Below the pieces are notes generated by a model that saw nothing but the letters and a program-made list of their open reading frames with translations, did not search any database and was not told where the DNA came from. Source: Mantis religiosa (taxonomy: Eukaryota > Arthropoda > Insecta > Mantodea > Mantidae). Taken from it: DNA of 64,000 nucleotides. This document shows positions 1 through 10,700 of this stretch, one piece after another. The position numbers were made by a program, and so were the translations under genes. The stretch is taken from contig CM060958.1 in the NCBI GenBank assembly GCA_030765055.1, forward strand, positions 5,405,849-5,469,848. The letters run 5' to 3'. Within the stretch, counting starts at the first letter, position 1. The number at the start of each line of letters is the position of its first letter.

Positions 1-1008
1 GCAAATTACCCTTTACATAGAAAATGTTTCGTTCATTTTTTTCATTTTCTTAGCAATGACTTCAATAACTAATTAAAATATTGATTGCTTTTAACATATT
101 TATGTACATCACAAATAAAATATATAGCTTAAATATGCTGCGAACAGCCTACTTGTTTCTTTCTTATTGTGGATGAATGTTGTGTGATTTTTACAGCTGT
201 TACATTTCGAGAAGTAGACCAGTAGCCAATTTCGTGAACATTCGCACTTTATTTTATATAAACATGTTTGTGAATTAAACATTTCCAAAGTATTCATTTC
301 CATTGATTCGAATGTTCAAATATATTTTTTGAAGGGCATGGTGACCAGTCCTTTGTTTCTCAAGATGTCATGAATTCCTTACTCGCATTTAAACATTTGA
401 CGATCGTTTCAACCTGCTGTATCATTCTTGCAGCTACAACGTAACGTGTAATCAAAATTTTTGTAAAAGAGTTTACCTTGATTAACTTAAAGTAGTTATT
501 ATAAAAAAGGCGATAGTAGGTAGGAAAAGTCATATGAATGTAGCATTTATGTTTCATACTCCGTTTCTTATCTCACATGCCTTTTCGATAATTATAAACA
601 TTCATTTGGACCATCTGTAATATTTTTTATGTAATTATAAATTCTAAAGACGATTTCATCTTTATCTGCACCTTTATTGGTTGTTTTGATAGTACTTACT
701 GTGGTCAATTATTATAAACAAAAGTCTATCGTGCTTTAAACAAACACAAAGCCATCGCCTTTAGCAGAAAGTATCTACGCTAATCAAATGTAATGAATGA
801 ATATGTAATTCTAAAATGAATCATGTGTTTCATAAACGTAAAAAAGGAATGTTTCAATTACAATCCTTAATTAATTATCAAGTCTTGATACGTTACACAA
901 ATACAGCTATTTGCAACAAAAACTTCACTTATCTTAACAAAATGACGTAAATTTTTCTTATTATATGATGAGATCGATTTCGTAAACATTTGTCCACATC
1001 TTCAGTCA
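1..1008. other. AT-rich DNA without recognisable genes
   Basis: This stretch is AT-rich with only short open frames (about 65 codons or fewer) that resemble nothing I know. No RNA gene, terminal repeat or coding motif is visible. It is probably decayed intergenic or old mobile-element DNA. Confidence 0.6.
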
Positions 1009-1932
1009 TCAGACAACTTCATCGTCAACGAAACTGTCAGTCATTGTTATGGTTTTGCCAGTACTACCAACATCTGAAAATGAAATAAACCTATAAACAG
1101 AATCGATTGCTGGTATTTCAAAATTAATCACGCGATGTTTATTTTTTAAAATAAATATCTTTTACCAAACCATTAAATCTATCGAACTATTTAATTGTTT
1201 TAATAATTTAACTTCAGGATTTATTTCATGGTTAAATGACCAAAAATGATCTGCTAAGGCCAATTTATCAGTTTGTTTATACTTAATGTTACGAAAATGT
1301 TCTTTCGTTCTGGTTTCTAAATTACGTTTCGTCTTTCCAATATAAACTTTATCACAATCTAAACAATTAAACTGATAAATACCAATTTTTTATTATTAGG
1401 AATTTTATCTTTTTAGAGAAATGTAGTACATTTTTAATACTTTATTTGTTTTGAGGAACTTAAGTTATACCAAACTCTTAAAAAAATTGTTGAAAATTGT
1501 AATTAACTCAAGGATGGTAAGTAAATTGTTTAAAATTATAATCGTCTTTTATTTTTAAGGGTAGAAATATCATTAACATTTTTTTTTATATTTAAAGTTT
1601 TCATTCTTTTTTGTATAAAGTCTTTATTAAAACTATTAATTAAAGCAGTATTAGTAATATGTTTATATTCTTTATTAAATTCCTCTTTATTCAGGGGTAC
1701 ATTTATTAATATATAAATCAAAGTATTAAAAGCAACAAATTAATGTGAAAAAGGGTTGAAACTTTTATTTTTCTGTAGTTATAAATATGACCAGACTTCC
1801 TAAAAATACCAAAGTTTAATTTATTATTATTTCTTATTATCTTTGGTTCTAGAAAAGGGAGAAATCCATTAACTTCAGTCTCTAACGTGAATGTTATAGC
1901 TTTATCTATACCAGGTTTTAAACATTAAAGGG
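1009..1932 (-). pseudogene. Penelope-like element: RT C-terminus plus GIY-YIG endonuclease
   Basis: On the minus strand, starting near 1932, the conceptual protein reads VDKAITFTLETE and NGFLPFLEPKI, then IFRKSGHIYNY, a degenerate form of the Penelope-type RKPTHTD motif. At about 1720-1540 it continues LINVPLNKEEFNKEY. A GIY-YIG domain follows at about 1390-1220: GIYQFNCLDCDKVYIGKT, then R and an EH pair in LETRTKEHF, and NHE near the domain end. The CxxC between GIY and YIG is typical of Penelope-like endonucleases. The frame closes with NKHRVINFEIPAIDS, a common tail of these elements, and a stop at 1009-1011. The known role of the family is target-primed retrotransposition by RT with the endonuclease. 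This copy is 5'-truncated (no RT palm seen) and needs several frame changes between 1400 and 1760, so it is dead. Confidence 0.85.
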
Positions 1933-1972
1933 AATGCTTTAGTGACTATTTCGAAAAAAAACTCATAAAAAC

Positions 1973-2018
1973 TGAGTGAATGAGTGAGAGAGCGAGTGAG
2001 TGAGTGAGTGAATGAGTG
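1973..2018. repeat. (GAGT)n microsatellite
   Basis: Imperfect tandem GAGT/GTGA tetramers run for about 45 bp with a few substitutions (GAGA, AATG). Confidence 0.85.
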
Positions 2019-2094
2019 TAATGTTTTAGGGCCCGTCGATAGCAAGGTCATTTGGGCCCGACTCATAAAAAGATCAGCAAGGAAAGGTGCATTG

Positions 2095-2487
2095 CTAAGC
2101 CAGACGTTTATTGAAAAAATTCACCATTAATAGTGAAAAAAAAATATTTAAACAAAAATTAGTAAGTTTAATAAAAAGTCCTCGTGTAAATGTATTAAAT
2201 TCAACCATTTTTTTAAGTAAATCAAAAGTTTTTCTCTGGGAATACGAGGAAATAAGGCGTTTACATAAAAAAAAAACAAGTTTATCAGTTTTAGAAAATA
2301 CAACACTGTCAATCTTTTTTACAATAGTTCTCGTCCTACGTTTAGCTTCACTTTTTACGTAATTCTTGCTACGTTTCCCAATCTTATTACGACACTGATA
2401 TCGTAAATAAATATATTGACTGTTGTTTAGGAAATATTGTAATCCATCCAGAAATTGACAATCATATTTCCCCTTAAACACCCACAT
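2095..2487 (-). other. Unrecognised 130-codon open frame, Lys/Asn/Phe-rich
   Basis: An open minus-strand frame of 130 codons, rich in K, N, F and L, as expected from AT-rich DNA. I do not recognise a domain. Just upstream in its sense (2515-2546) about 30 bp repeat the sequence at 1443-1475 inside the Penelope-like fragment, with only a couple of differences. This part may therefore be a rearranged second piece of the same Penelope family. It could equally be noncoding. I would not call it a gene. Confidence 0.2.
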
Positions 2488-2563
2488 ACAAAATGAAAAT
2501 TTGTAATATATATTTATTTTGAGGAACTAAAGTTATACCAAAGTTTGTCTAATGCCCATAATG

Positions 2564-3640
2564 TTATAATAAAATCATTTTTCTTGTTGTATCCCTGTAT
2601 TTAGAGACTACATCTTCTTGATTTTTGAGAGTTTCACATACAGTTAGGTGATCAGTGCTCATTAAGTCATCCTTATCATATACAAAATAAATGGGGAAAT
2701 CATAAATCCAATCTTGAACGAATGTTTACTGGCCTGAACATTGCAACAGATTTCTTTTTCTTTTTTTTTCCTTTTTCTTTTTCCTTTTTTTTTTTTTTTT
2801 TTTTTAAGTTTACGTCCTCCAACGTTGTCATATCGGACGATGAATGAAATGGGTGAAATGATGCTCAAATGATTACAGGATCCATTGAGTCTCAAAAAAT
2901 TCGTCTTTCAGGTTAAGGGAAAACTCCATAATAAACCTTATCCAGGTAACTCACACTGACCGAAATTCGAACTAGGAACCTCTTGAACGTGAGGTAGACA
3001 TGCTACTATCTACGATACCGAGGTGGGCACTGCAACAGATGATATTGTAGGTAGATCTGGATTTGTTTAAATTTATTTTGAGATCCTTACAAATAAGTTT
3101 TTCAGAAGAGGTTAAGATGTTTTCATAAATGGTTGTGAAAATGTATTTAATTAATATTTTAACTGACTCATAGGGGCTATTTTGTTTTCTTGTTTGGGCA
3201 ATTTTGGAAACCTTCTTTGCCAACATATCCACTTGCTCATTCCCAGAAATTTCACAGTGGCATGGAGTCCATTGGACAATTGTACATTTACTTATATTTT
3301 GGAGATGTTTAATCACAACATGAATTTCATTCATCCTTTTCCTTTTTAGGGCAGTCTGTTGAAATAATTACCTGAATAGCTGCTTTGGAATCTAATAATA
3401 AAGCTATGTTAGAAAGCTTGTTTGTCCAGATAAATAGATTTTGTAAGGAAATATAAATTGCATCAATTTCTCCATCAAAGTTTATGAAACAATTTCCAAC
3501 ACGCTTATCTAGAGAAACAAAAGAATATACAGATAGATCCTGCTCAATCTTGGAAGTAAACACAGCTATCTGTGTAGGTATATGAGAGTTGTGGCGATAA
3601 TAGGTCGAATTGTTTCCCATGTCGTTAGTTTGTGCAGCTC
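2564..3640 (-). pseudogene. LINE fragment: RNase H domain and C-terminus, split by a SINE
   Basis: Read on the minus strand from about 3620, the protein shows an RNase HI fold typical of Jockey/I-type LINE ORF2. There is a decayed first strand (FTSKIEQD, where FTDGSK is expected, so the first catalytic Asp is lost), then FDGEIDAIYISL (catalytic Glu), LLLDSKAAIQVI (catalytic Asp) and, after a frame change, VQWTPCHCEISGNEQVD with the final Asp. The C-terminal tail (STYNIICC) is cut at 3031-3040 by a SINE. It resumes beyond the SINE at 2741 as VQASKHSFKIGFMISPF and, one frame over, LMSTDHLTVCETL, the usual HLxxC ending of these ORFs, with a stop at 2564. RNase H removes the RNA strand during retrotransposition. 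At least two frame changes and the SINE make it non-functional. Everything N-terminal of the RNase H domain is missing. Confidence 0.8.
2752..3030 (-). mobile_element. tRNA-derived SINE, full length, with 10-bp target-site duplication
   Basis: In minus-strand sense it starts at a tRNA-like head (GCCCACCTCGGTATCG, then a degenerate B box GGTTCCTAGTTCGAATTTCG) and runs through a conserved body to a long A-rich tail (T-rich on + at 2755-2805). It is flanked by the perfect 10-bp direct repeat TGCAACAGAT at 2742-2751 and 3031-3040. The insertion sits inside the LINE RNase H fragment, so it is younger. Related copies lie at 7050, 13097, 14010, 55557 and 62913. An apparent Lys-rich open frame here is only the poly(A) tail. 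Confidence 0.9.
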
Positions 3641-4368
3641 CGTTTCTTCAGGTCACTAATTGTATCGTCTGAATTGAATTTGATTAAATAAGAGTTATGA
3701 GATCTTTTGTGTTCAGGTGTGGATTTTTAGTGACAGAAATAAAATTTTATATGACTCCGATTTCGTAATATATAATTTAATTGTATAATCTGGATTACAT
3801 TTTACTCGAATTTTCTTTCTTAATCAATCACTATAGGTTACCTCCAACACATCGATGAATCCTTATTTTCAATTATAATATAATTTCTGTTAATTTCTTA
3901 AATTCCTCACTTTTGCACGTCCACTAATCACTATTACGAATACCGAATAACTCTTTTTGAAGGTTATTAATTTTCCGTTACAAAACTTTTATATTCACCG
4001 CGAAATTTTTCCATCGTCATGAAACAGAACTAAAGAATATATATCCATCTCAAAATTATTGACTTTTCGTAACTATCGTTACTCCTCTATTAATTTTGTG
4101 ATTGGCCGATTTACTGCTACGTCATCACAATACGTAATACAATTATTACTACGGCCAGTCACCAAATATCACATATATTTTTTTATATTGTCATTACATG
4201 GACCACTAAGTCATATCAGAAAACAAGAATTTCCAACTGGATATTCATATAAAAAGTTCTAACTAAAACATATCATTAGAGAGTTGATTCATTATCTCGG
4301 TAACTTACATTTATGGTTTCAAGGTCATGTGCTTTAGCTTCATTCTTTTTAAAATCTGCAATTAAATA
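3641..4368. other. Unassigned AT-rich DNA
   Basis: No coding similarity is seen. The only detail is a small cluster near 4098-4127 holding ATTGG (inverted CCAAT) and TACGTCA (CRE-like half site). Single short sites like these occur by chance and are not called as a promoter. Confidence 0.5.
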
Positions 4369-4686
4369 GAAAATTGTGGTGAAACTTTCTTTTGTGCGAC
4401 GCGAGAATATTTTCTAAGTCCAAAGGTGCACGTATACGCATGCGCAAGCAGACGACCAAGCCGGTTCTCGCGTTGCAGCCAACAAGAGAAAGATATGTAA
4501 AACTTGTAGCCAACCTCTACAAAAATGTCCCAGCCCGTGTGCAAAGGAGCATGGTTTGAGCAGGCTAAGTTATCGCCCGGTCAAATGTTGTTACTCATGC
4601 ACTTCTTTGCACATAAACAATACTACGACATGACGATAATGGAGTGCTCCATAGGAAATACATGTATGAGCTCACCGACTGGTTCG
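4369..4686 (+). repeat. Left arm of Merlin palindrome
   Basis: Inverted copy of 4928-5258. It carries codons for a cysteine-rich N-terminal segment (CKTCSQPLQKCPSPC) followed, in the neighbouring frame, by WFEQAKLSPGQMLLLMHFF, the usual post-zinc-ribbon helix of Merlin transposases. Confidence 0.75.
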
Positions 4687-4901
4687 TAGAGGGCAACTGG
4701 ATCTTGGGAATGATCGACGTGGAAACGAATGGGGTGTGGATGGCGATATGCCCCAACAATAGGAGGGATGTAATTACGCTCTACAGTCTAATTGCAGCGC
4801 CCACGATGAAACTTGCGTCGTCCTATTTTGCATTCGTCGATTTGAACAACGTGGCCGGGACAGCCAATTTCCCCCCTTGCAGTATACTTGGTGTCATTTG
4901 A
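4487..4901 (+). pseudogene. Merlin (ISXO2-like) transposase fragment
   Basis: The N-terminal zinc-ribbon-like segment begins at about 4487, the WFEQAKLSPGQMLLL segment follows at 4550, and then the catalytic-domain start at 4644-4800: HRKYMYELTDWFVEGNW then ILGMIDVETNGVWMAICPNN. This matches the family pattern of a KY...VEG-W-hydrophobic-GG segment, E-T, and a P-N/D-R motif before the second catalytic Asp. The family uses a DDE-type nuclease for cut-and-paste transposition. Here the DES motif before HRKY is out of frame or lost, and the frame ends soon after RRDVITLYSLIAAP, so all residues from the second Asp onward are missing. Frame changes occur near 4550 and 4640. Confidence 0.7.
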
Positions 4902-4927
4902 CATCATGCACACTTCGCGGCAGTAGC

Positions 4928-5258
4928 CGAACCAGTCCGATACAGTCCGTCAGCTCATACATGTATTTCATACGGAGCACTCCACTATCGTCATGTCGTA
5001 GGATTGTTTATGTGCAAAGCAGTGATTGAGTAACAAAATTCGACCAGGCGATAACTTAGCCTGCTCAAACCATGTTCCTTTGCACACGGGCTGGGGCATT
5101 TTTCCAGAGGTTGGCTACAAGTCTTACATCTCTTTCTCATGTTGGCTGCAACGCGAGAATCGGCTGTTCGTCTGCTTGCGCATGCGTATACCTGCACCTC
5201 TGGACTTAGAAAATATTTTTGCGTCCCACAAAAGAAAGTTTTTCCAAATTTTTCATAC
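4928..5258 (-). repeat. Right arm of Merlin palindrome
   Basis: In minus sense it repeats the same zinc-ribbon-like codons (RCKTCSQPLEKCPSPC) and WFEQAKLSPGRILLL, diverged from the left arm by scattered substitutions and small indels. The independent decay suggests the palindrome is old. Confidence 0.75.
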
Positions 5259-5509
5259 TGCACTGAAGTCTAAGCTCAGAATTTGTTTTTAGAACACAGT
5301 AAAATATTTTCTGACACAATGTTCAAGGAATGCAAAGAGCTAATACGAAATAGACACATGAGAAACTATTCTCCCCTAGTTGTAAACACTTAAGTCACAT
5401 GGTTTGATCCATAAACCATAAACATGTTCGAAATAAAGAATTAAGAATAGTCCCTACTAATTAGCAGTCACTGTAAAATAAGAGACATATAATTAGAAAG
5501 ATTATAATG

Positions 5510-5552
5510 CAATGCGATCCATATAAACCTGAACCATTTCAATAGGCCATAA
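5510..5552 (+). repeat. Left terminal inverted repeat of Tc1/mariner element
   Basis: Forty-three bases matching the reverse complement of 6732-6774 with two mismatches. Confidence 0.9.
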
Positions 5553-5634
5553 CTTTTGAACCAATAATAGACACACGTGCAACTTTGGGAGAATATAAAA
5601 CACAATTAGGAGATTACATTACACCATTTACATC

Positions 5635-6607
5635 TCAGAGAAAATGTTGGAAGTGCCCTCCACCAGCATCTATACATGTTTGTACTCGTCTCACCATATT
5701 CTCTCAAGTTTTACGGAGAGTATCCTCGCCAATGTTACTTATTTCGGTTCGAATGGATTCCTTGAGAACATCAATTGTCCGTAGCCTATTCTTGTACACT
5801 CTATTTTTAGATACCTGCACAAGAAAAAATCCGGTGAGGATAGGTCAGGGGATCTGGGGGCTACAGACCTTTTGAGATTATTCTATTATAAAAGAAACTG
5901 GTTACAAGTTCCATGGTGTCATTAGATGTATGGCACGTTGCTCCTTCTCTCCATTCGATATCATCCAGCTCCTCCACAAATGTATTGAAGATACTCATAT
6001 AAACTTCAGTGTCTACAGTCGTATCAAAGAAAATGGGACCAACGATCCTGGAAGCTGACACCGCGCCCCATGCAGTGGGGTTTCGTGGATCACTTGGGGG
6101 TTTACAGCAGTCCAATATCTGGTGTTTTGTGTGTTTATGTAGCCTCACAGATAAAACTATGCCTCATCTGTAAACCACGTTATGGAGAGAATGTCTGGAC
6201 GTGGAATAAGAGTACCCTGAAACCATCGACAGTAACTGATTCGTTTATCATAATCTGCTTCTTTCAGTTGTTACACCATATGCACTCTGTAAGGTCGCAG
6301 CTCTTTGACATGTTCCATATGAATACCCTGATTCCTGACTCAATCGACACAACGATTTGTTTGGAGAATTCAATAGCCTTCTGCGAACATCTGTAACAGT
6401 CTCTGCATTCAATGACGGTCTAGGCTTTCCACTCTCACTAATGAGTATACCAGTTGTCTCCAGCTTTCTTACGAGCGATAAAATTGTCTTTGTCGGAACA
6501 TCGCGTACATTAAATTCTCTTCAAAATTCTCGTTGTGTTGTTACCAAGGAATTTGTCTTCCAATATGTTTTCAAAATGTAAACACGATCTCGTAGTGAGT
6601 ACTGCAT
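5635..6607 (-). pseudogene. Tc1/mariner (DDE_3-type) transposase pseudogene
   Basis: The ATG is at 6607 on the minus strand, beginning MQYSLRDRVYILKTYW, a helix-turn-helix start. A TGA stop falls in the first 30 codons (after TTQREF). The second DNA-binding part includes SGKPRPSLNAETV. Frame changes near 6250 lead to the first catalytic Asp in a TDEA motif. After another change comes NPTAWGAVSASRIVGPIFF and NTFVEEL, then ATCHTSNDTMELV (decayed form of QDGATCHT, so the second Asp is lost) and FFYNRIISKGL. The last part reads SPDLTSPDFFL with its conserved Asp and ends GGHFQHFL with a stop at 5635. Full length would be about 325 codons, as usual. The family moves DNA by cut and paste at TA sites. 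Several stops and shifts make it inactive. Confidence 0.85.
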
Positions 6608-6731
6608 GTTGCTGTTATGACTGCACATTTAAGACTGTCAGCTGTCAACAAATGTCAGTGCTGTCAATTCTCCCAGAGCCACTGAGATCATTAAAACAAA
6701 TTTCTAAATTCCTCGAGATTTCAAAAGGAAA

Positions 6732-6774
6732 TTATGGCCTGTTGAAATGGTTCAGGTTTATATGGATCGCACTG
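6732..6774 (-). repeat. Right terminal inverted repeat of Tc1/mariner element
   Basis: Inverted partner of 5510-5552. A TA dinucleotide, the usual insertion target of this superfamily, follows directly. Confidence 0.9.
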
Positions 6775-7049
6775 TACATGACAGAAACACGAATATTATA
6801 TGATATTGGAATGTGAGGACTTGACAATGGATCACATGTGCATACCACTCTACCGAGAAGATCCTGGCCTACTAATTTCAACAAGAAAAAGGAGAGTGCT
6901 CAAATAAAAATGAGAAGCCCTAAGAAGTAATTTAAATTATGCGAAGAGTTCTGAAATATTGACAGGATTCTAAGTTAGAACGAATAGAACTTTCTAAAAC
7001 ACATGTTAACTTAACAATAATCGTTTCTAAAGAACAAATGATAAGCTAC

Positions 7050-7158
7050 TTTTTTTAATTTACGTCCTCCAACGTTAAGTCATATGGGACAATCAATGAA
7101 ATTATGCTCATATGAGTCCAGGGTTCATAGAGCTTAGAGACACTCGACATTCATCACA
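7050..7158 (-). mobile_element. SINE fragment (3' half)
   Basis: TTTACGTCCTCCAACGTTAA and the following about 90 bp match the 3' body of the SINE family. The tRNA-like head is missing and the T tract is short. No target-site duplication was seen. Confidence 0.75.
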
Positions 7159-7728
7159 AGATCGTGGGTTCAAAGCCATCGATAGTTTATAAGTCTGCTT
7201 AAACGGTACTGTTCTATATTATGTCAAAGAACTGCTGCTGGGGCAAATTCTGTCATACCGGCAGCGCTGATATGATCCTACCAGTGTCATTAACAAACAA
7301 AATATTTATGTATTTTTAAGTTGCTGATTCATTGCTTCTTTGTGAGACTCTGACACCGCCGTCTGACTGGCTTACTTATGTAACCGTAGTAACTTTCCAG
7401 AACGTTCAAGATGTCGAAACATCTAGAAGGTTCCAGTTCCTTGGCGATAGTGCAGCTTATTTTTATCTTTCGGCTGCCCGGCGCCGACCTCCTTATAATC
7501 TGGGTCAAAAGCACTGCATCACAAAATTTGGGTAAACTCATTTTGGTAACATTGTTTAGAGAGTTGTATTATACCACCAACAACTTTATGACATGATAAA
7601 CTTAATTACTTAGCTTCAAAATCAGGAAGTTTTGGAGTTGCATTGGTACCCAGCCAAATTGGTTGAAAAACATTTAAAACAACCTGATACTGCAGCGACG
7701 AGAGTTAGGACTGTTTCTGATACTTAAA
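7159..7728. other. Unassigned DNA upstream of mariner copy A
   Basis: About 570 bp without recognisable coding similarity. Short open frames on both strands at 7329-7596 look accidental. The 5' inverted repeat of mariner copy A should lie within the last 200 bp, but I could not identify it because the 3' end is missing for comparison. Confidence 0.5.
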
Positions 7729-10700
7729 ATGGCGACGTTTTCATTACAAGAACAGCGTTTAATCATCCGTTTTCTCCATTTTCGTGGTGTGTCCACCTAT
7801 TGAAATTCATCGACAGTTGAGTGCGGCATGTGGTGATGGATGTGTCTAATGTACGTTCCTGGGTGCCACAGCTCAATGAAGACACAACATCGTGTGACAA
7901 CAAACCAAGACAGTTGAGTGAGGCATGTGGTGATGGTACCATGGATGTGTCTAATGTACGTTGCTGGGTGTGACAGTTCAATGAAGACAGAACATCGTGT
8001 GACAACAAACCAAGACAGTTGAGTGAGGCATGTGGTGATGGTACCATGGATGCGTCTAATGTACGTTCCTGGGTGTGACAGTTCAATGAAGACAGAACAT
8101 CGTGTGACAACAAACCAAGGCAGTTGAGTGAGGCATGTGGTGATGGTGCCATAGATGTGTCTAATGTACGTTCCTGGGTGCAACAGTTCAATGAAGGGAG
8201 AACATCGCGTGACAACAAACCAAGACAGTTAAGTGAGGCATGTGGTGATGGTACAATGGATGTGTTTAATGTACGTTCCTGGGTGCAACAGTTCAATGAA
8301 GGGAGAACATCGTGTGACAACAAACCAAGACAGTTAAGTGAGCTATGTGGTGATGGTACAATGGATGTGTCTAACGTACGTTCCTGGGTGTGACAGTTCA
8401 ATGAAGACAGAACATCGTGTGACAACAAACCAAGACAGTTAAGTGAGGCATATGGTGATGGTACCATGGATGTGTCTAATGTACGTTCCTGGGTGCAACA
8501 GTTCAATGAAGGGAGAACATCGCGTGACAACAAACCAAGACACTTAAGTGAGCTACGTGGTGATGGTACAATGGATGTGTCTAACGTACGTTCCTGGGTG
8601 TGACAGTTCAATGAAGACAGAACATCGTGTGACAACAAACCAAGGCAGTTGAGTGAGGCATGTGGTGATGGTGCCATAGATGTGTCTAATGTACGTTCCT
8701 GGGTGCAACAGTTCAATGAAGGGAGGACATCGCGTGACAACAAACCAAGACAGTTAAGTGAGGCATGTGGTGATGGTACAATGGATGTGTTTAATGTACG
8801 TTCCTGGGTGCAACAGTTCAATGAAGGGAGAACATCGTGTGACAACAAACCAAGACAGTTAAGTGAGGCATATGGTGATGGTACCATGGATGTGTCTAAT
8901 GTACGTTCCTGAGTGTAACAGTTCAATGAAGACAGAACATCGTGTGACAACAAACCAAGACAGTTAAGTGAGGCATGTGGTGATGGTACAATGGATGTGT
9001 GTAACGTACGTTCCTGGGTGTGACAGTTCAATGAAGACAGAACATCGTGTGACAACAAACCAAGATAGTTAAGTGAGGTATGTGGTGATGGTACCATGGA
9101 TGTGTCTAATGTACGTTCCTGGGTGCAACAGTTCAATGAAGGGAGAACATCGTGTGACAACAAACCAAGACAGTTAAGTGACGCATATGGTGATGGTACC
9201 ATGGATGTGTCTAATGTACGTTCCTGAGTGTAACAGTTCAATGAAGACAGAACATCGTGTGACAACAAACCAAGACAGTTAAGTGAGGCATGTGGTGATG
9301 GTACCATGGATGTGTCTAATGTACGTTCCTGGGTACAACAATTCAATGAAGGGAGAACATCGTGTGATAACAAACCAAGACAGTTAAGTGAGCTATGTGG
9401 TGATGGTACAATGGATGTGTCTAACGTACGTTCCTGGGTGTGACAGTTCAATGAAGACAGAACATCGTGTGACAACAAACCAAGACAGTTAAGTGAGGCA
9501 TATGGTGATGGTACCATGGATGTGTCTAATGTACGTTGCTGGGTGTGACAGTTCAATGAAGACAGAACATCGTGTGACAACAAACCAAGACAGTTGAGTG
9601 AGGCATGTGGTGATGGTACCATGGATGCGTCTAATGTACGTTCCTGGGTGTGACAGTTCAATGAAGACAGAACATCGTGTGACAACAAACCAAGACAGTT
9701 GAGTGAGGCATGTGGTGATGGTACCATGGATGTGTCTAATGTACGTTGCTGGGTGTGACAGTTCAATGAAGACAGAACATCGTGTGACAACAAACCAAGA
9801 CAGTTGAGTGAGGCATGTGGTGATGGTACCATGGATGCGTCTAATGTACGTTCCTGGGTGTGACAGTTCAATGAAGACAGAACATCGTGTGACAACAAAC
9901 CAAGGCAGTTGAGTGAGGCATGTGGTGATGGTGCCATAGATGTGTCTAATGTACGTTCCTGGGTGCAACAGTTCAATGAAGGGAGAACATCGCGTGACAA
10001 CAAACCAAGACAGTTAAGTGAGGCATGTGGTGATGGTACAATGGATGTGTTTAATGTACGTTCCTGGGTGCAACAGTTCAATGAAGGGAGAACATCGTGT
10101 GACAACAAACCAAGACAGTTAAGTGAGCTATGTGGTGATGGTACAATGGATGTGTCTAACGTACGTTCCTGGGTGTGACAGTTCAATGAAGACAGAACAT
10201 CGTGTGACAACAAACCAAGACAGTTAAGTGAGGCATATGGTGATGGTACCATGGATGTGTCTAATGTACGTTCCTGGGTGCAACAGTTCAATGAAGGGAG
10301 AACATCGCGTGACAACAAACCAAGACACTTAAGTGAGCTACGTGGTGATGGTACAATGGATGTGTGTAACGTACGTTCCTGGGTGTGACAGTTCAATGAA
10401 GACAGAACATCGTGTGACAACAAACCAAGGCAGTTGAGTGAGGCATGTGGTGATGGTGCCATAGATGTGTCTAATGCACGTTCCTGGGTGCAACAGTTCA
10501 ATGAAGGGAGAACATCGCGTGACAACAAACCAAGACAGTTAAGTGAGGCATGTGGTGATGGTACAATGGATGTGTTTAATGTACGTTCCTGGGTGCAACA
10601 GTTCAATGAAGGGAGAACATCGTGTGACAACAAACCAAGACAGTTAAGTGAGCTATGTGGTGATGGTACAATGGATGTGTCTAACGTACGTTCCTGGGTG

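Larger units (their letters stand above)
4369..5258. mobile_element. Palindromic (foldback) Merlin-family DNA transposon remnant
   Basis: The left arm, about 4369-4686, is repeated in inverted orientation at about 4928-5258 with roughly 85-90% identity by eye, leaving a 241-bp spacer. Both arms contain the start of a Merlin/ISXO2-like transposase reading outward-in, so this is not a simple terminal repeat: a transposase-bearing end has been duplicated head to head. The arms share CGCATGCGCAAGCAGACGA and a run ending in ACATGTATGAGCT. No clear flanking target-site duplication was found. It could be a rearranged autonomous element or a non-autonomous foldback derivative. Confidence 0.75.
5510..6774 (-). 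mobile_element. Full-length Tc1/mariner-superfamily element with both inverted repeats
   Basis: The left end (5510-5552) and the reverse complement of the right end (6732-6774) match over 43 bp with two differences, beginning CARTGCGATCCATATAAACC. The right end is followed by TA at 6775-6776. The left flank reads TG, probably a mutated TA target. The element is 1,265 bp, normal for the superfamily, and contains one decayed transposase on the minus strand. Confidence 0.85.

Noticed and set aside
2662..2895. Lys-rich 77-codon minus-strand open frame
   Set aside because: It is the A-rich tail of the SINE at 2752-3030 plus flanking sequence.
3641..4368. Promoter near 4098 based on CCAAT-like and CRE-like words
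   Set aside because: Only two short motifs, with no gene next to them. Expected by chance.
4369..5258. microRNA precursor
   Set aside because: The hairpin arms are over 300 bp and are explained by a duplicated Merlin transposon end.
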